Below, piece by piece: positions 21,418 to 32,387 of a stretch of DNA of 64,000 bases; the first letter of the stretch is position 1; every line of letters begins with the position of its first letter. This stretch comes from Solenopsis invicta (lineage: Eukaryota > Arthropoda > Insecta > Hymenoptera > Formicidae). The position numbers and the translations under genes are program-made. The stretch spans positions 2,324,749 to 2,388,748 of the forward strand of contig NC_052672.1 of NCBI RefSeq assembly GCF_016802725.1, given 5' to 3'. Below the pieces are notes generated by a model, which saw only the letters and a program-made list of their open reading frames with translations, had not been told where the DNA came from and made no database searches.

Positions 21418-22161
21418 ATTGTAATTCTTAATTTCAATCATTTTCTTTACTTCAACCACCTCTAATTCCCGCTCCGATAAAATTGCACTTAGTCCGATCC
21501 CGCGTAAAAGCGATTCGATTCGTTTACGCAAAATAAGGACTACACGAATGCAAGAGTCTGAATGAGAGCCATAGGTCGTCTTTCTCGACACCTGACCTAC
21601 ATTCTGACTCACCTGACGCATTCGACTCGTCGCACTCGCCCGGAGACATGTGTGCGAGAGATTAGGCCTGTTCCGTCCTTCCTACCTCGCTCGAATTATT
21701 TCTCTAAGTCTTTACCTGCCAACCGACCCGAGAGACTTATTTCGAGAATTCTGGACGTAACATACGAATATCATTTGTAAAAAATGCAGGTTTAGCTTCA
21801 AAGTTGCGTAACTCAGTCAAAAAAAATCGTAGAGAAATTTTAAAAAAAGCATTTTGTAGGCAAAACGTTGTAGTTTATGAAGCTTTACTTGAATTATTCG
21901 AAAAAAATTTGTTGGTCGAGCTGCAAAGTGTCAAAGATACGAAATTTTAAGGAACAAAACAAGGTGTGCTTTTTTACTGCATAAGACAAGGAAGTTAAAA
22001 GAATTTTGAAAATCTGCTGATAGAGCGTTAAAGTTGGATCTTTAAGCTTCAAAATGCTTTATTTTTTATTTACGGTAATTTTTCACCGAGTTACAGTCAT
22101 TTGAAAATAGCTTAATTTTTGGTGTCTGGAAAGTGTTACCTATATTTTTTTGAGTAGTGTA

Positions 22162-22820
22162 TTTGAGCAGCGGCTCTAAATCTTTATATGTTTGAAATTG
22201 TAAAATTAACTTTTAATCATATTATATAAATAATATAACAAAGAAATTTTTCTATTTTATTTATAAAGGATTAAGTATGTGATAAATATGTGATTAAGTA
22301 TTTAAAAACAATGTATAATTTTAAGTTGATCTTTATGATTCAGTGTAGTTGTCATATGTATTATAGGCCTGTTTTTTATTGCTAAAGTAATACACATTCT
22401 GCGTTAAAAATAATATTTAAATATATGTTTGAAATTTGATGAATGAAAGAAGGAAAAGCTAATGCAGTCCAATGCAGCAATAAAAACAAATCCTATATAT
22501 ACTTAATTTTCCGATACGATACAAACGTTTTTTCTTTTAGAATAATTTTATATGTGTAAGTGTGATTTATAATAAAAATTTATTTAAATTCTTTATATAC
22601 ATACTTGCATATTATATATATATTCTGGATTAACCCTCCGTAGGCAGTCTCGTCTTTTTTGTTTAAAGCGAAATTCTTAATCTCTCAAATTTCTTTGCTC
22701 AAATTCAAATTTTTATTAAATAAAAGTTTTAACATTAAAAGAGTTAGTTATTTAATAATTAAGGAATGTGGAAAATTATTATAACCGTAAATTTTTCTAT
22801 TTTTTCTTAGCTTTCTTAGT
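22162..22820. other. A+T-rich spacer
   Basis: No coding frame or repeat supported. One GC-richer phrase (TAACCCTCCGTAGGCAGTC, 22632). Confidence 0.5.
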
Positions 22821-23210
22821 TTGTGCCATATGATACAGAGAGACGATCAAAAGACGTCCTTAGGATCATCTTAGGATTTGGATGACTTAAGGACGTCCTT
22901 AGGCTCGGCTTAAGACTTAGACGTCCCAAGAACGTCCTTACCTTTACAAAAAAAAAAAAAATCACTGGCCACGTATTATGATACATGTAATACAAATATT
23001 ACGATAACCACACAAAGATATTATAATAACCACACGTAAATATTATTGGATTTTGTGTAATATTTTCGCACTGTAATCGACATATTACAGGAAAAATAAT
23101 ACACGGATTACAGATAACATAGTACAGGGATTACAGGACAATTATTCTTATAGGCTTGGCTTAGGACTTAGATGTCCCGAGGACGTCTTTTGGATATAGT
23201 GTGCTGTGTG
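22821..23210. mobile_element. Word-array element with AAGACGTCCT repeats
   Basis: Left half repeats AAAGACGTCCTTAGGA and GACGTCC-type words (22847-22945); the right end, reversed, reads ACAGCACACTATATCCAAAA and then GACGTCCTCGG. The ACAGCACA terminus resembles element D. The middle has its own ATTACAGG/GTAATATT words (22975-23150). Possibly two nested elements. A relative with GGACATTC and AAGACGTCTT lies at 23318-23390. Confidence 0.45.
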
Positions 23211-23999
23211 GGCGACTTAAAACTACGTCCAGTAGGTATAACGTAGGTTGTATATAGAGATTCTTAGATTATTTAACATTCCTCGGAAAGTCCTGAAATT
23301 TTTATCCTAGTGTAATGTCCTATGTCCGTCCCATTATTGTCCCAGGACATTCAAGACAAATTCAGGACCATCCCGAAGACGTCTTTTGCTATTAGGGAAA
23401 AAATATTTTTATTACAATTAACCTTTCATGTTTTACAAAATTTGGAAATTTTTTTATACATTGGTTATCTTTTTTATTATTATTTAAATCGCAACAATAT
23501 TGTGTTAATCTTATTTAAAAATAATAATAAATAATATAAGAAATTACATCTATTTTATGAATTTTACGAGGAAAAGTTAATACATTCGATTCAATAATAT
23601 CGCAACCGACAACTATACATTTCATTTTTTTTATTTTAGTCTATGCAAAATAAATTTCCTTTTCTATTAATGTAATCCTTGTGAATCTCATCAACCCATC
23701 GATTAAGGTTAGCCGGTTGAGATCCGCCCACTCACCGGCCAACTAGATAATATCGCCATCTACAACTTTTTGATCATTAACGGAACGCGGTAGCACATGG
23801 GAAATATACAAGAGTCGGAGGGGGCTGGCTAAAAATACCAGTTTGCATTTTATTATAAGAAGTATATGTGGCAGTCAAAACAAAAAATCATTAAATCATT
23901 AACATATAATATATATTATTACAATAAAATAAATCTTTTTATATTTACTATAAATAAACAAAATATTTATAAAATTGTTTACAAAATATTATTACAAAT
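23211..23999. other. A+T-rich spacer with unassigned GC patch
   Basis: Includes AGGACNT words (23280-23395) related to the preceding element and a GC-richer stretch at 23695-23830 (GTTAGCCGGTTGAGATCCGC) of unknown origin. Nothing coding. Confidence 0.45.
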
Positions 24000-24654
24000 G
24001 ATAATAAGAAGGCCTTCTTCGGTCGCAGCTAGATCTTAGTGTCTATATTTATTCGTGTGATTTTATATACTTCTTCGAATTCAACCAGAATGTGCGCCGA
24101 ATTTTTTCCGGTCGTAACAGAGCATGTCAAATAAAAATTAGTAATATCACGATTTTATTAAATTATTTATTTAATATAATAATTGATGCTGATTTGCATC
24201 TATATACCATTTCCCCCTGAAAAAACTGTAAAGAAATTTATGGCAAAAAATAACACCCCACCCAGGATTCAAACCTGGCACCTTCGGTCACCTGGAATTT
24301 TCGGTCCCGGCGCCTTACCACCTCGACCACTGGGGCACAGTGATATTTCTCTCAATATTCGTATATGAGTGACAACACATTTGAGGCGCGTGATTCGCGT
24401 GATTGCGCAATAAATTTCTTTATAGTTTTTTCAGGGGGAAATGGGTATATAGATGCAAATCAGCGTCAATTATTATATTAAATTAATTAATTAAATAAAA
24501 ATCATGATATTACTAATTCTTATTCGATATGCTGTGTTATGACTAGAAAAAATTTGGCGCACATTCTGGTTGAATTCGAAGAAGTATATAAAATCACACA
24601 AATAAACATAGGCACTAAGATCTAGCTGCGACTAAAGAAGGCTTTCTTATTATC
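24000..24654. mobile_element. 655-bp foldback carrying a tRNA-like core
   Basis: The left arm (24000-24243) starts GATAATAAGAAGGCCTTCTT and is matched over its whole length by the inverted right arm (24404-24654), with few differences; shared inner text includes TTTCCCCCTGAAAAAACT. The 160-bp loop contains a tRNA-like sequence on the minus strand. It sits in a stretch of AATATTT words that continues on both sides (23930-24000, 24690-24950), so it probably inserted into an older word-array element whose right end may be TGTGCTATGTAGG at 24940. No protein. Confidence 0.85.
24255..24336 (-). pseudogene. Class-II tRNA-like sequence (tRNA-Ser/Leu type), degenerate
   Basis: The minus strand is 82 nt long and starts GCCCCAGTGGTCGAGG, ends CCAGGTTTGAATCCTGG plus GTGGGGT. 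Box A (GGTCGAGGTGGTAAGGCG) and box B (GGTTTGAATCC) are intact. The acceptor stem pairs at 6 of 7 positions, the T stem at 5 of 5, the D stem at 3 of 3, and a variable arm (GGTGACCGAAGGTG) longer than 10 nt marks class II. The anticodon stem-loop (GGGACCGAAAATTCC) is one base off a standard 7-nt loop, so the anticodon cannot be read safely (CGA or GAA). Probably a tRNA relic, but its Pol III promoter could work. Confidence 0.7.
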
Positions 24655-25286
24655 TCTGTGTTGTTACATTATCCAAAAACATATTTGTAATTACTACAAA
24701 TATTTTTTTATTTATTATAAATATTTATATTAATATTTTTGTTAATATTTATTCTTTATTTACCAAAAATATTTTAGAAAATATTTAATAAATATTTTAA
24801 TGATATTTTGGATAAATATTTTTATAATCTTTTTCCGTTATGTATATAAAAAATGTATATAAAATATGTATAAAATATTTTTATATTATTTATAAAAAAA
24901 TATTATGCTAAATATTTATTAATATTTATCATAAATATTGTGTGCTATGTAGGTATAACATACATATTTTATTGAAATATATTAAAATACATAAATAGAT
25001 AATTTTAATCAATTATGATGTTAACACACATTTTCTTATATTTGGAGAAAATATTGTAATAAAGAATTGTCAAAAACTATTTATAACAAGTTATTGGAAA
25101 TTTTATACTAATAAGTTCAGTACATTATTGTCTTTCAGTTGCTTGAGAAACAGTTTCCTTCCTATTGCCTTTAGGTAGTCGTATACAAAAGGATTAGCGT
25201 CTACGATATAACAACGTGACTGCAACCAAAGGAAAACTTGTAATTAGCAAGTATTTTTCTTTTTGTGCAAAAAATGCATTGCTCTT
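24655..25286. other. A+T-rich stretch with AATATTT words
   Basis: Dense AATATTT/AAATATT words to about 24950, probably the right half of the element the foldback entered. Remainder featureless. Confidence 0.45.
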
Positions 25287-25392
25287 TGTGTGTGTGTGTG
25301 TGTGTGTGTGTGAGCGCGCGCGCGCACGTGTGTGCGTGTACGTGGGCGTGAGCGTGTACGTGTGAGTGAGAGCGCGTGAGTGCGCGCGCGCC
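25287..25392. repeat. (TG)n with GCGC and GTGAGC interruptions
   Basis: Microsatellite immediately left of the next foldback. Open frames here are artefacts. Confidence 0.9.
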
Positions 25393-26389
25393 AACACACA
25401 TAAAGTGGAAAAGTACCAAAACAGCAAAATATCATGAAAATTAAGCACTTTATAAAAAAGTGTTTCAAATAAAAATTGTAAGGTTTCCAAAGATCTATTT
25501 ACTAATATTATCACTTTGACTTTGGATGGCGTCGCCAAGATCAGATTGAAATCACATTAACTTTTTTAGATAGAACACCTTATTTTTTATTCCAGAATCT
25601 AATAGCTAGTGTTAAGACCTTTCCAAAAACCTTACAAGAAAGTTTATTTTTGTTGAATACTTTCCGAATTGTGAGATTTGAAAGCAACATTGTACTGTAA
25701 CTTTCAAGCACCATAACTCGGAAAGTACTTAATAAAAAATAACTTCTGATTGATGTTTATAGGATTACAATGGTCAAAAATGCCCATTTTGTCATTCCGG
25801 GAGGGAGGAGGCAAAAAAATCTTAAATGCAATATGGGATCGAGTGAAATTAATTTCACATTGTGGGGGCATTGAAATAAATTTCAACCGTATTCGTGATC
25901 TAAACTTCAAGCAAGAACCTGGAAATGAAAAACTGAGAGCATGTGCGCTATCGATAAACAGCAGTGTTAAGGTTTTAGGAATAATTCATGCTTTGATTGT
26001 GTGATACCATTGTAACCTATAAATTTCAATCAGAAATTATTTTTTATTAAGTACTTTCCGAGTTATGACGCTTGAAAGTTATAGTACACTGTTTTTTTCA
26101 AGCCACATAATTCCGGAAGTACTCAACAAAAATGAACTTTCTTGTAGGGTTTTGGAAAGGTCTTGACATCACCTATTGGATTCTGGAATTAAAAATAGAG
26201 TGTTTTATTTAAAAAAGTTAATGTGATTTTGATCTAAACTTAGCGACGCCATCCAAGATCAAACTGATAATATTAGTAAATAGATCTTTTAAAACTTTAC
26301 AGCTTTTATTTGAAATACTTTTTTCTAAATTGCTTAGTTTTTGAGATATTTTGTTGTTTCGGTACTTTTTTCCTACCCTGTTTGTGTAC
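25391..26389. mobile_element. 1-kb foldback element
   Basis: The arms (25391-25795 and 25985-26389) mirror each other: AAGTACCAAAACAGCAAAAT versus reversed AAGTACCGAAACAACAAAAT, and GGATGGCGTCGCCAAGATCA versus its counterpart near 26245, ending with AAGTACTTAATAAAAAATAA inward. Both sides are bounded by dinucleotide repeats. The 190-bp centre is not coding. Left terminus eroded, so the target duplication is not visible. Confidence 0.8.
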
Positions 26390-26410
26390 ACACGCACGCT
26401 CGCACGCACA

Positions 26411-26830
26411 TATACAGGGTGACAATTAGTGATAAATCTTTCGTATGCAGGTAGAATGGACCAAACTGAGTCAAAAAGTCCTGCACCACTTTGCGATCCT
26501 CATGATAATAAACGAGTTATAAATTAATAAAAATTCCGAATTAGTCCCATCCACTGCCAAATCCAAATCGCGCGTTCAAGATTGTCAAGCGCGCAGGGCA
26601 GGGTGTTTACTGCTTGCTCCAGAGCGGCGGTTTAGCGTTACGCGCCGTTTCTGCCTAGCCGTTACCGCTCTCCGCAGTGATAATACACTCAAGTTGAAGA
26701 ATAATAAGGAAGTATATGTAATTAAAGGTTAAAAGTGTACCTTGAAAAAGTGTAGAAGTGCTCAAAAGTAAAAATGCTTTACAACATTTGTCAGTCATTA
26801 TGTATTGACGCCAGACGCCAACAAAACTGT
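26411..26830. repeat. Single TIR end plus module shared with 37455-37600
   Basis: TACAGGGTGACAATTAGTGA at 26413 has the form of a TA-flanked MITE end, but no mirrored end was found. Bases 26685-26820 (minus) match 37455-37600, sharing TTTTACTTTTGAGCACTTCT and CAATACATAATGA-like text. GC-rich text at 26570-26680 is unassigned. Confidence 0.5.
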
Positions 26831-27416
26831 AATTTTTCAATTTTTTTCGTTTCTCTTGTAAAATTGTTGCAGCCGTTGTACATTAGTATCTATACTTTAA
26901 TTATGGAGAAGAATTTTTATATCTTCAAATGCAATTAGAAAAACAGAGTCTGCAAAAATTACTGCTTTTAGTAAAAAAAAATGACTAGGATTCCCTTAAT
27001 ATTATTGAATTTGGAAGTTTCCTTCAATTATGGGATTGGAGCTTACAACAGAAATTTAGCCGGAATGGAATATCGGAGTAGCTACAATTAAAAGCAGTTT
27101 TAAAATATAGATAAGCACGATTTAAGATCACATGCACGCACCCTATGCTATATACGAGTATACTGTTCTGTCCACGCGCATGGAAATTCATTCTATGACG
27201 CGCTTATATCTCGCAGTGTTTTTAGCTGTCCATCGTTAACAAAGCGCCCGCACTGCTTCACTGTTCATTGCTACAGCAGTCGGAGGTCTTTGCCTCGTGT
27301 GTGGCTTGAGAAAAGATTTGTTCCAATTCTAAATGCAATGCTAGATTTGTAAGAAACTTGCGCTTTGTCTTGCGCGCTACACACACACACACACAGACAC
27401 ACCGAGAGTGTCAATG
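26831..27416. other. Unassigned spacer
   Basis: Mixed composition; a CA run at 27381-27402. No coding frame recognised. Confidence 0.45.
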
Positions 27417-28433
27417 GGTTTGTTATTCTTGCTTATACTTTGTACACTATCGTGTAAAGTGTACATTTTGGTGTTCTTCTTGTCGGAAATGACGTTGAGT
27501 TGTGTGATTACACTGGATCACACGCTGTTTGTCTTGAAAGTGTATCACACTTTTATGACGTATTTTACACTGGTTTTACATGAGCCTGAGGTGGTGTAAG
27601 CTAATATAAAGTTACACTAATAGGTTAAAGTTTTCCATGATTCTTTTTCACAATGGAAAAGGTACAAGTTCCTAAAACCAAGAGAGTTATTGAAAGAGAA
27701 AAATGATTTGTTAAAATAATTTTTAAATTTATTAAAAAACGAAGAAAAAAACAACCAATGTGATGAAGCGATTCTCCTTTTAAATAAACTTAACCGACGA
27801 TTATAGTATTTAATTCTAGAATATATTATATTTGTGAAGTTTATTCTTTGTGTTGATGATTTAATGGAAGAGAGAAACAATTTAACAAAAGAATTTTTGT
27901 ATTAATATAAAATAAAGATTTTTATTGAATACACATTTATTATTATTTACAATTCACAAATAATATAATTTATAAGGCCTTTAAAAGAAATTTAAATAAA
28001 CTCCTATTTAAATAAAATATTCAATTATATTCTCTATAATATATAATTAAAAAAATGTACATGATTCTTATTTAAATAGAATATACAATTATTGAGGTAT
28101 TTATTGAAATATTTATTAATTTAAACTCAGACTCCAAAATATGAAGAATTTCTGCATTTATTTCATTTATTATTTTGTGATAATTGTAACAATATAATTA
28201 ATAGTAATTTTTAATAAATAAAATTTCACTTTTTCAATAAAATTTTAAACATAAACACCATGCACAAATAGCTGTCATACTTATAAACACTTGACGTTAC
28301 ACTTTCCCATTCTCCAAAAAGCCTACACTTTACATTGAATTTACACAACGTTTTCCCCACTCCCAAAAAAAGGGCGCTGTAAAAGTGTACAGTATACACT
28401 TTACACTTTTTGTGTAAGCAAGAAAAACGAACC
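27417..28433. mobile_element. TIR element with GTGTAAAGTGTA words
   Basis: The left end GGTTTGTTATTCTTGCTTAT is mirrored by the reversed right end GGTTCGTTTTTCTTGCTTAC. Arms are crowded with GTGTA/TACAC words (CGTGTAAAGTGTACA, GTGTATCACAC, TTTACACTTTTTGTGTAA). The centre (27620-28250) is A+T-rich without a Pol III-like core. Same architecture as elements A, C and D but a different word. No target duplication fixed. Confidence 0.7.
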
Positions 28434-28859
28434 TAATACTTTTTACATTTATATAGGCTGAGGAACGGCACTCGCACACAAGACGCCGGCAGCGCCGCCG
28501 GCAATCGTGGACCTTCGCGCGGGCATGGAATCACGCGCAATTTAAAACACTAGGCTCCAACACCTTGATTCCGTATATCACGCTCACACACGATTTTTTC
28601 TCAAATTCACTATTACGCCTTTTCACAAAGACTCTGAATTTGCAAGTGAACTACCGACTACTCGGTAGGTGAGCATTGACGTGCCCAATTGGTTCAAAAA
28701 TCATACATACCGCGCCATTAAACGGTGTCCTCACATACACATATTTAGTATAATACTTGTGTTATTTGTAGGCAGGCGCCTACAAATTATATAATAATAT
28801 TGTTCAATTCTTTAATATTTAATATAAATGGCTTCGGGACACTTAATATTATTACACAA
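28434..28859. other. Spacer with GC-rich patch
   Basis: 28470-28560 contains GCCGGCAGCGCCGCCGGC, a near palindrome. No coding frame supported. Confidence 0.4.
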
Positions 28860-29183
28860 TATTTACATCAGAAATTCCTAATAGTTTGCCTCGATATGAA
28901 TAAAATGTTATTAAAAAACCAAAAATATCGAGAATTTGTTTGAAAAAGATCAAAAGCGCTCTGTGTCAAAAAGACACGATAAAATAATTGTCAAAGTTTT
29001 TGAGCAAAGCCTAATTTGCGGTTTATGTCGTGCTTAGAAAATATTGTCCAAAAGGAATATAGATGTAAGTCTAAGAACGATTAAACGTCGATCACTTGCT
29101 TCTGGTAACGGTTGGCGAAATACAAAATTCACTGTTTTTAAAACTAATCACATTAAAAAACGTCTACAGTGGGCTAAAGCTCC

Positions 29184-30133
29184 CAGTGAGAAATGATAAG
29201 TTGAAAAACGTTTATTCGACGTCTATGTCGTTGATGGTTGATATTATAAGTTGAAAAGACGTCTATTCGACATCTATGTTGTTGATTGTTGATATTAATA
29301 AGTTGAAAAGATGTCTATTCAACGTCAATGGTTGATATTAATAAGTCTTTCAACTACTTTTCAACAACTCAAACATTTTTTTCTATTAGATGTAGTTTTG
29401 CAAATATATAATTAACAAAAATAATTAACGTCACTATTTTCTTCTTTTATCCAGATAACATAAAATTGAAAATTGGGTTATGCAAGACGTCTTTTAGAGG
29501 TCTTTTATAAATCTGACTTCCTGAAATTTCTTTATATTTAATTTAATTATTGTATTATATTGACACATAATGTCTAGTAGCATTCTTATTTAAATGAATA
29601 ACAAAAAAGTTATTCCAGATTCTATTTTGCATTTGTGAAAATAGTAAAAAAAACAATTATTTTATATAATTTTTTATAAATAATATTTTTTAATTATACA
29701 TATTTCATCTTTTCGATAACATATATTGATCTAATCTACTAATTATTTACACATATGACTACAAAGTGTTTACAGATCATCATGAGAGATCAGTTCGTAG
29801 CGATCACGGAAGTCAAGCAACGTTCACCGCAGTCGCGACTTGAATGGGTGACCACTCAGAAATTTCCCAAAAAATACCTTAGAATTTTTTTTTACAAAAA
29901 ATGTTTTTTAAAATGTTACGAGAATATTGTTTTTTTTTATTGAGATCGTGTGGTGCAATAATATAATAGTTATGCGGATATTTCGAAGAAAATATTTATA
30001 GAGAGTTTATACCAGACGTCTAATAGTTGTTTAATTTTGATGACACAAAGACGTCTAATCGACCAAATTTTAAACGTTTAAACCAACTGGTTTATTAAAC
30101 GTTGATTAGACGTCTTTTCAACCTGTCTCACTG
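29184..30133 (+). mobile_element. Element C with GACGTCTATTCG words and 5S-like core
   Basis: Left end CAGTGAGAAATGATAAGTTG, right end reversed CAGTGAGACAGGTTGAAAAG. The left arm has three repeats of GTTGAAAANANGTCTATTC with GTCGTTGATGGTTGATATTA; the right arm has AAGACGTCTAATCAACG. The core (29530-29990) matches element A from TTTAATTTAATTATTGTATT through the 5S-like stretch to GCGGATATTTCGAAGAAAAT. It sits inside the Tc1-like relic, between its WAKA and SNVIF blocks, so it is younger than that gene. Confidence 0.75.
29788..29859 (+). pseudogene. 5S rRNA-like Pol III module (copy C)
   Basis: GATCAGTTCGTAGCGATCAC, GTCAAGCAACGTTCACCGCA and CTTGAATGGGTGACCACT keep the 5S box A and box C order. 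A T9 run begins about 28 bases later and could stop Pol III. Confidence 0.7.
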
Positions 30134-30352
30134 AACTAATATTGATCGTAAATACTCAAATGTAATCTTTATCAACAAAGCTTTTTTATGGACACGAGTT
30201 CCTAAAAAACATGCGTGGTCGGTTCGTGCAAATCCGATAGTTCAACGCACTGTAAACATCTAATTAAAATGCATGTATAGAGATGTTTCTGTAAACCAGA
30301 TTTTGAAGTTTTGAACATGTTTACGGATAAGATCAATGCAGAGAAAATATTA

Positions 30353-31621
30353 GGAGTATAAATAAGTTTCCGCCGTTTTTTATCAAAAATTATTGTGAAA
30401 GAACGGTACCTAATGTTTTATTCGAAGTATTGTCCATCGCTAGCCACTACTTTTTCCCATCTTTCTGGCAGCATACGGATACCGCATCGGAAGAATGCTT
30501 CATCTTTTGAAGCTATCCACAAATTGACCCAATTTTTTGTATCTTCATATGATGTGAAGTGTTGCTCAGACAGGCCAAGCGCCATCGATCGAAACAGATA
30601 GTAATCAGAAGGAGCAATGTCTGGTGAATACGGCGGGTGGGGTAAAACTTCCCAATTGAGTGTTTCCAGGTAGGTTTTGACCGGCGCCGCAATATGTGGA
30701 CGAGCATTATCATGCAGGAGAATAACTTTGTCGTGTCTGGAGTAGTAGTGGGCACGTTTTTCCTTGAGTACTCGGCTGAATCTCATCAATTGTGTTCGGT
30801 AGAGAGCCCCAGTAATGGTTTCATTCGGTTTGAGCAACTCATAATACACGACATCAAGCTGATCCCACCAAATACACAACATGAGCTTTTTTCCATGAAT
30901 GTTCGGCTTGGCTGTCGATGTTGAAGCATAGCCAGGTGGTCCCCATGATTTCTTCTTCTTTGGGTTATTGTAGTGGATCCATTTTTCATCACCAGTGACT
31001 ATACGATGCAAAAAACCCTTTCGTTTATGCCTGGCAAGCAGCATTTCACATGTGAAAAATCGGCATTCAACGTTTCCCGATTTCAGTTCATATGGAACCC
31101 AGTTTCCTTGTTTTTGAATCATTCCCAATGATTTTAAGCGATGTGAAATTGCTAGTTGAGTCACTCCTAATGTGCAAGTGCTTCTTGCGTTTGGCACGAA
31201 TCTTTATCTAATAATGTTTCCAATTCCGCGTCCTCGTACACTTTCGGCCTTCCGCTACGTTCTTTGTCTTCGACGTCAAATTCACCGTTCTTAAACTTGT
31301 GAAACCATTCACGGCAACTTCTCTCACTTAAGGCAGCCTCACCATATGCTTCTATAAGCAATCGATGCGCCTTGGTTGCAGATTTCTTTAAATTAAAAAA
31401 GTAAATCAAAAGCTCCCGCAAATGACGCTTATTCGGTTCAAAACTCGACATTTTCGCACGAAAAAAGATATATGATGATGATACAAAATCGCTAATATTT
31501 TAAGGTTATGTTGTTGCCAGATGTCCAACCTTACGGTATAACGTTTTACAACAGACAATTTCAACCATGACATACTAGTGGCGCCATATTTTGTGAAACG
31601 GCGGAAACTTATTTATACTCC
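30353..31621 (-). mobile_element. Full-length Mos1-like mariner
   Basis: Inverted ends GGAGTATAAATAAGTTTCCG (left) and its exact complement at the right; TA flanks both (30351-30352, 31622-31623). Length 1269 bp. It interrupts the Tc1-like relic after NAEKI. Ends identical over the visible 25-30 bp and only one coding lesion is obvious, so it is the youngest autonomous-type element in the window. Confidence 0.93.
30418..31451 (-). pseudogene. Mariner (mauritiana-type) transposase with one frameshift
   Basis: Starts at the ATG ending at 31451 (MSSFEPNKRHLRELLIYFF). The N-terminal paired helix-turn-helix (SERSCREWFHKFKNGEFDVE; AISHRLKSLGMIQK) is followed by the catalytic core: VTGDEKWIHY, LLHDNARPH and the third block APSDYYLF, spaced as the mariner D..D34D triad, and ends PERWEKVVASDGQYFE. 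All three Asp are present. A small deletion near 31170-31180 shifts the frame after CQTQEALA, where about four bases appear missing; otherwise the gene is open. Family assignment from resemblance to Mos1. Confidence 0.93.
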
Positions 31622-32387
31622 TAAAAAAATTTATTGAAGGAATTTATTAAAAACTGTTATAAGATGATTTAGCCCCGAAACTATAACTCATAGATACTCC
31701 AAGAAGACAATGATCCCGAAACATTGAAACCATGCATGCACGGCGTGACAGCAAAAATGGAATCATTACTATTGGCTGTCACAGTCTTTTGATATTAACT
31801 AAATCAAAAATGTGTGGGCTACGCTAAAGCTTACCATAAGAGGAGAGAAAAACATGTCTCCATTTAAAAATAATTTTCATATTATTTACATTTGATTTAA
31901 AAGATACATCCCAAGACTTTAGCAGAAATTCTTATAGGAAACATGCTTCGATATTGCTAAGCCTTAATCGACAACGAAAGGTATTGAACGACGTATTATA
32001 TAGGTAACATGTTCAAGCGTAGAGGAATGTGTGGAAGACATGTTTTCATTTTTCCGTAAAAAAATTGAAAAAAATCGTAATTTTCTAAACTTGAGATGTC
32101 AATTTGATAGAGAATTTTATTAGCTAACTTTCTATGCTCACGGAATTTCAAAATTAGTCTTTTTATTATATTTTTGTTTGGATTGTTCAAAAAGTGAATT
32201 TTTTGCCATCTCAAAAAATTGTGGGGTGAAATGGGACACAATGATTTTTGACCAAATTTAACCAAAAATCAAGTAAGAATCGTCTGAAATAAAATTCATA
32301 ATGTTTATTTAATGATTAGAGAATAAAAATATATCAATAATAGGTAATTGCGAACCAAGGTATCAAGTTGACGACTATTGAGGTTCC

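Larger units (their letters stand above)
18837..21762 (+). mobile_element. 2.9-kb solo-LTR-like insertion
   Basis: Begins TGTTACGTCC and ends GGACGTAACA, the TG...CA form of LTRs with a 10-bp terminal inversion, and is bounded by TACG on both sides (18833-18836, 21763-21766), a 4-bp target duplication. Inside, in order: a TATA box, 11-bp repeats, a GTAAGT donor-like site at 19530, 52-bp repeats, an acceptor-like TTTTAG at 20571, a 207-codon frame and an AATAAA at 21412. Base composition is clearly higher in G+C than the surroundings. No gag-pol or second LTR is present. Ends and target length resemble the second LTR at 37820-39026. Confidence 0.75.
17271..22159. mobile_element. TA-flanked foldback with two-unit arms, split by an LTR
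   Basis: Ends read CACTACTCAAAAAAAAATAG and its reversed counterpart; TA flanks both (17269-17270, 22160-22161). The left arm consists of unit 1 (17271-17640) and unit 2 (17641-17965), which resemble each other: both carry GAAAAATCATCGCAGA, AAATGCTTTTTTTAAAAT and ACGATTTTTTTT. The right arm has unit 2 inverted (18500-18832) and unit 1 inverted (21780-22159). The LTR at 18837-21762 landed exactly between the two right-hand units. The loop (17966-18499) contains a long (CA)n. Tc1/mariner-type ends, no protein. Confidence 0.8.
28860..31990 (+). pseudogene. Tc1-like transposase relic, split by two insertions
   Basis: Blocks in order: KRHDKIIVKVFEQSL (28965), RNIDVSLRTIKRRSLASGNG (29058) and KKRLQWAKA (29155); then element C; then SNVIFINKAFLWTRVPKKHA and RANPIVQRTVNI (30157-30260); then a Mos1-like mariner; then EDNDPETLK (31708) and IKNVWATLKLTIRGEKN (31818). 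These are the second helix-turn-helix, first catalytic block, DNDP block and the C-terminal PIENVW block of Tc1-family DDE transposases. The first catalytic Asp is lost and stops and shifts are frequent. Its ends could not be located, so coordinates are approximate. Confidence 0.75.

Noticed and set aside
25750..26004. 85-codon frame in the centre of a foldback
   Set aside because: Crosses the arm boundary; the arm part mirrors noncoding sequence.
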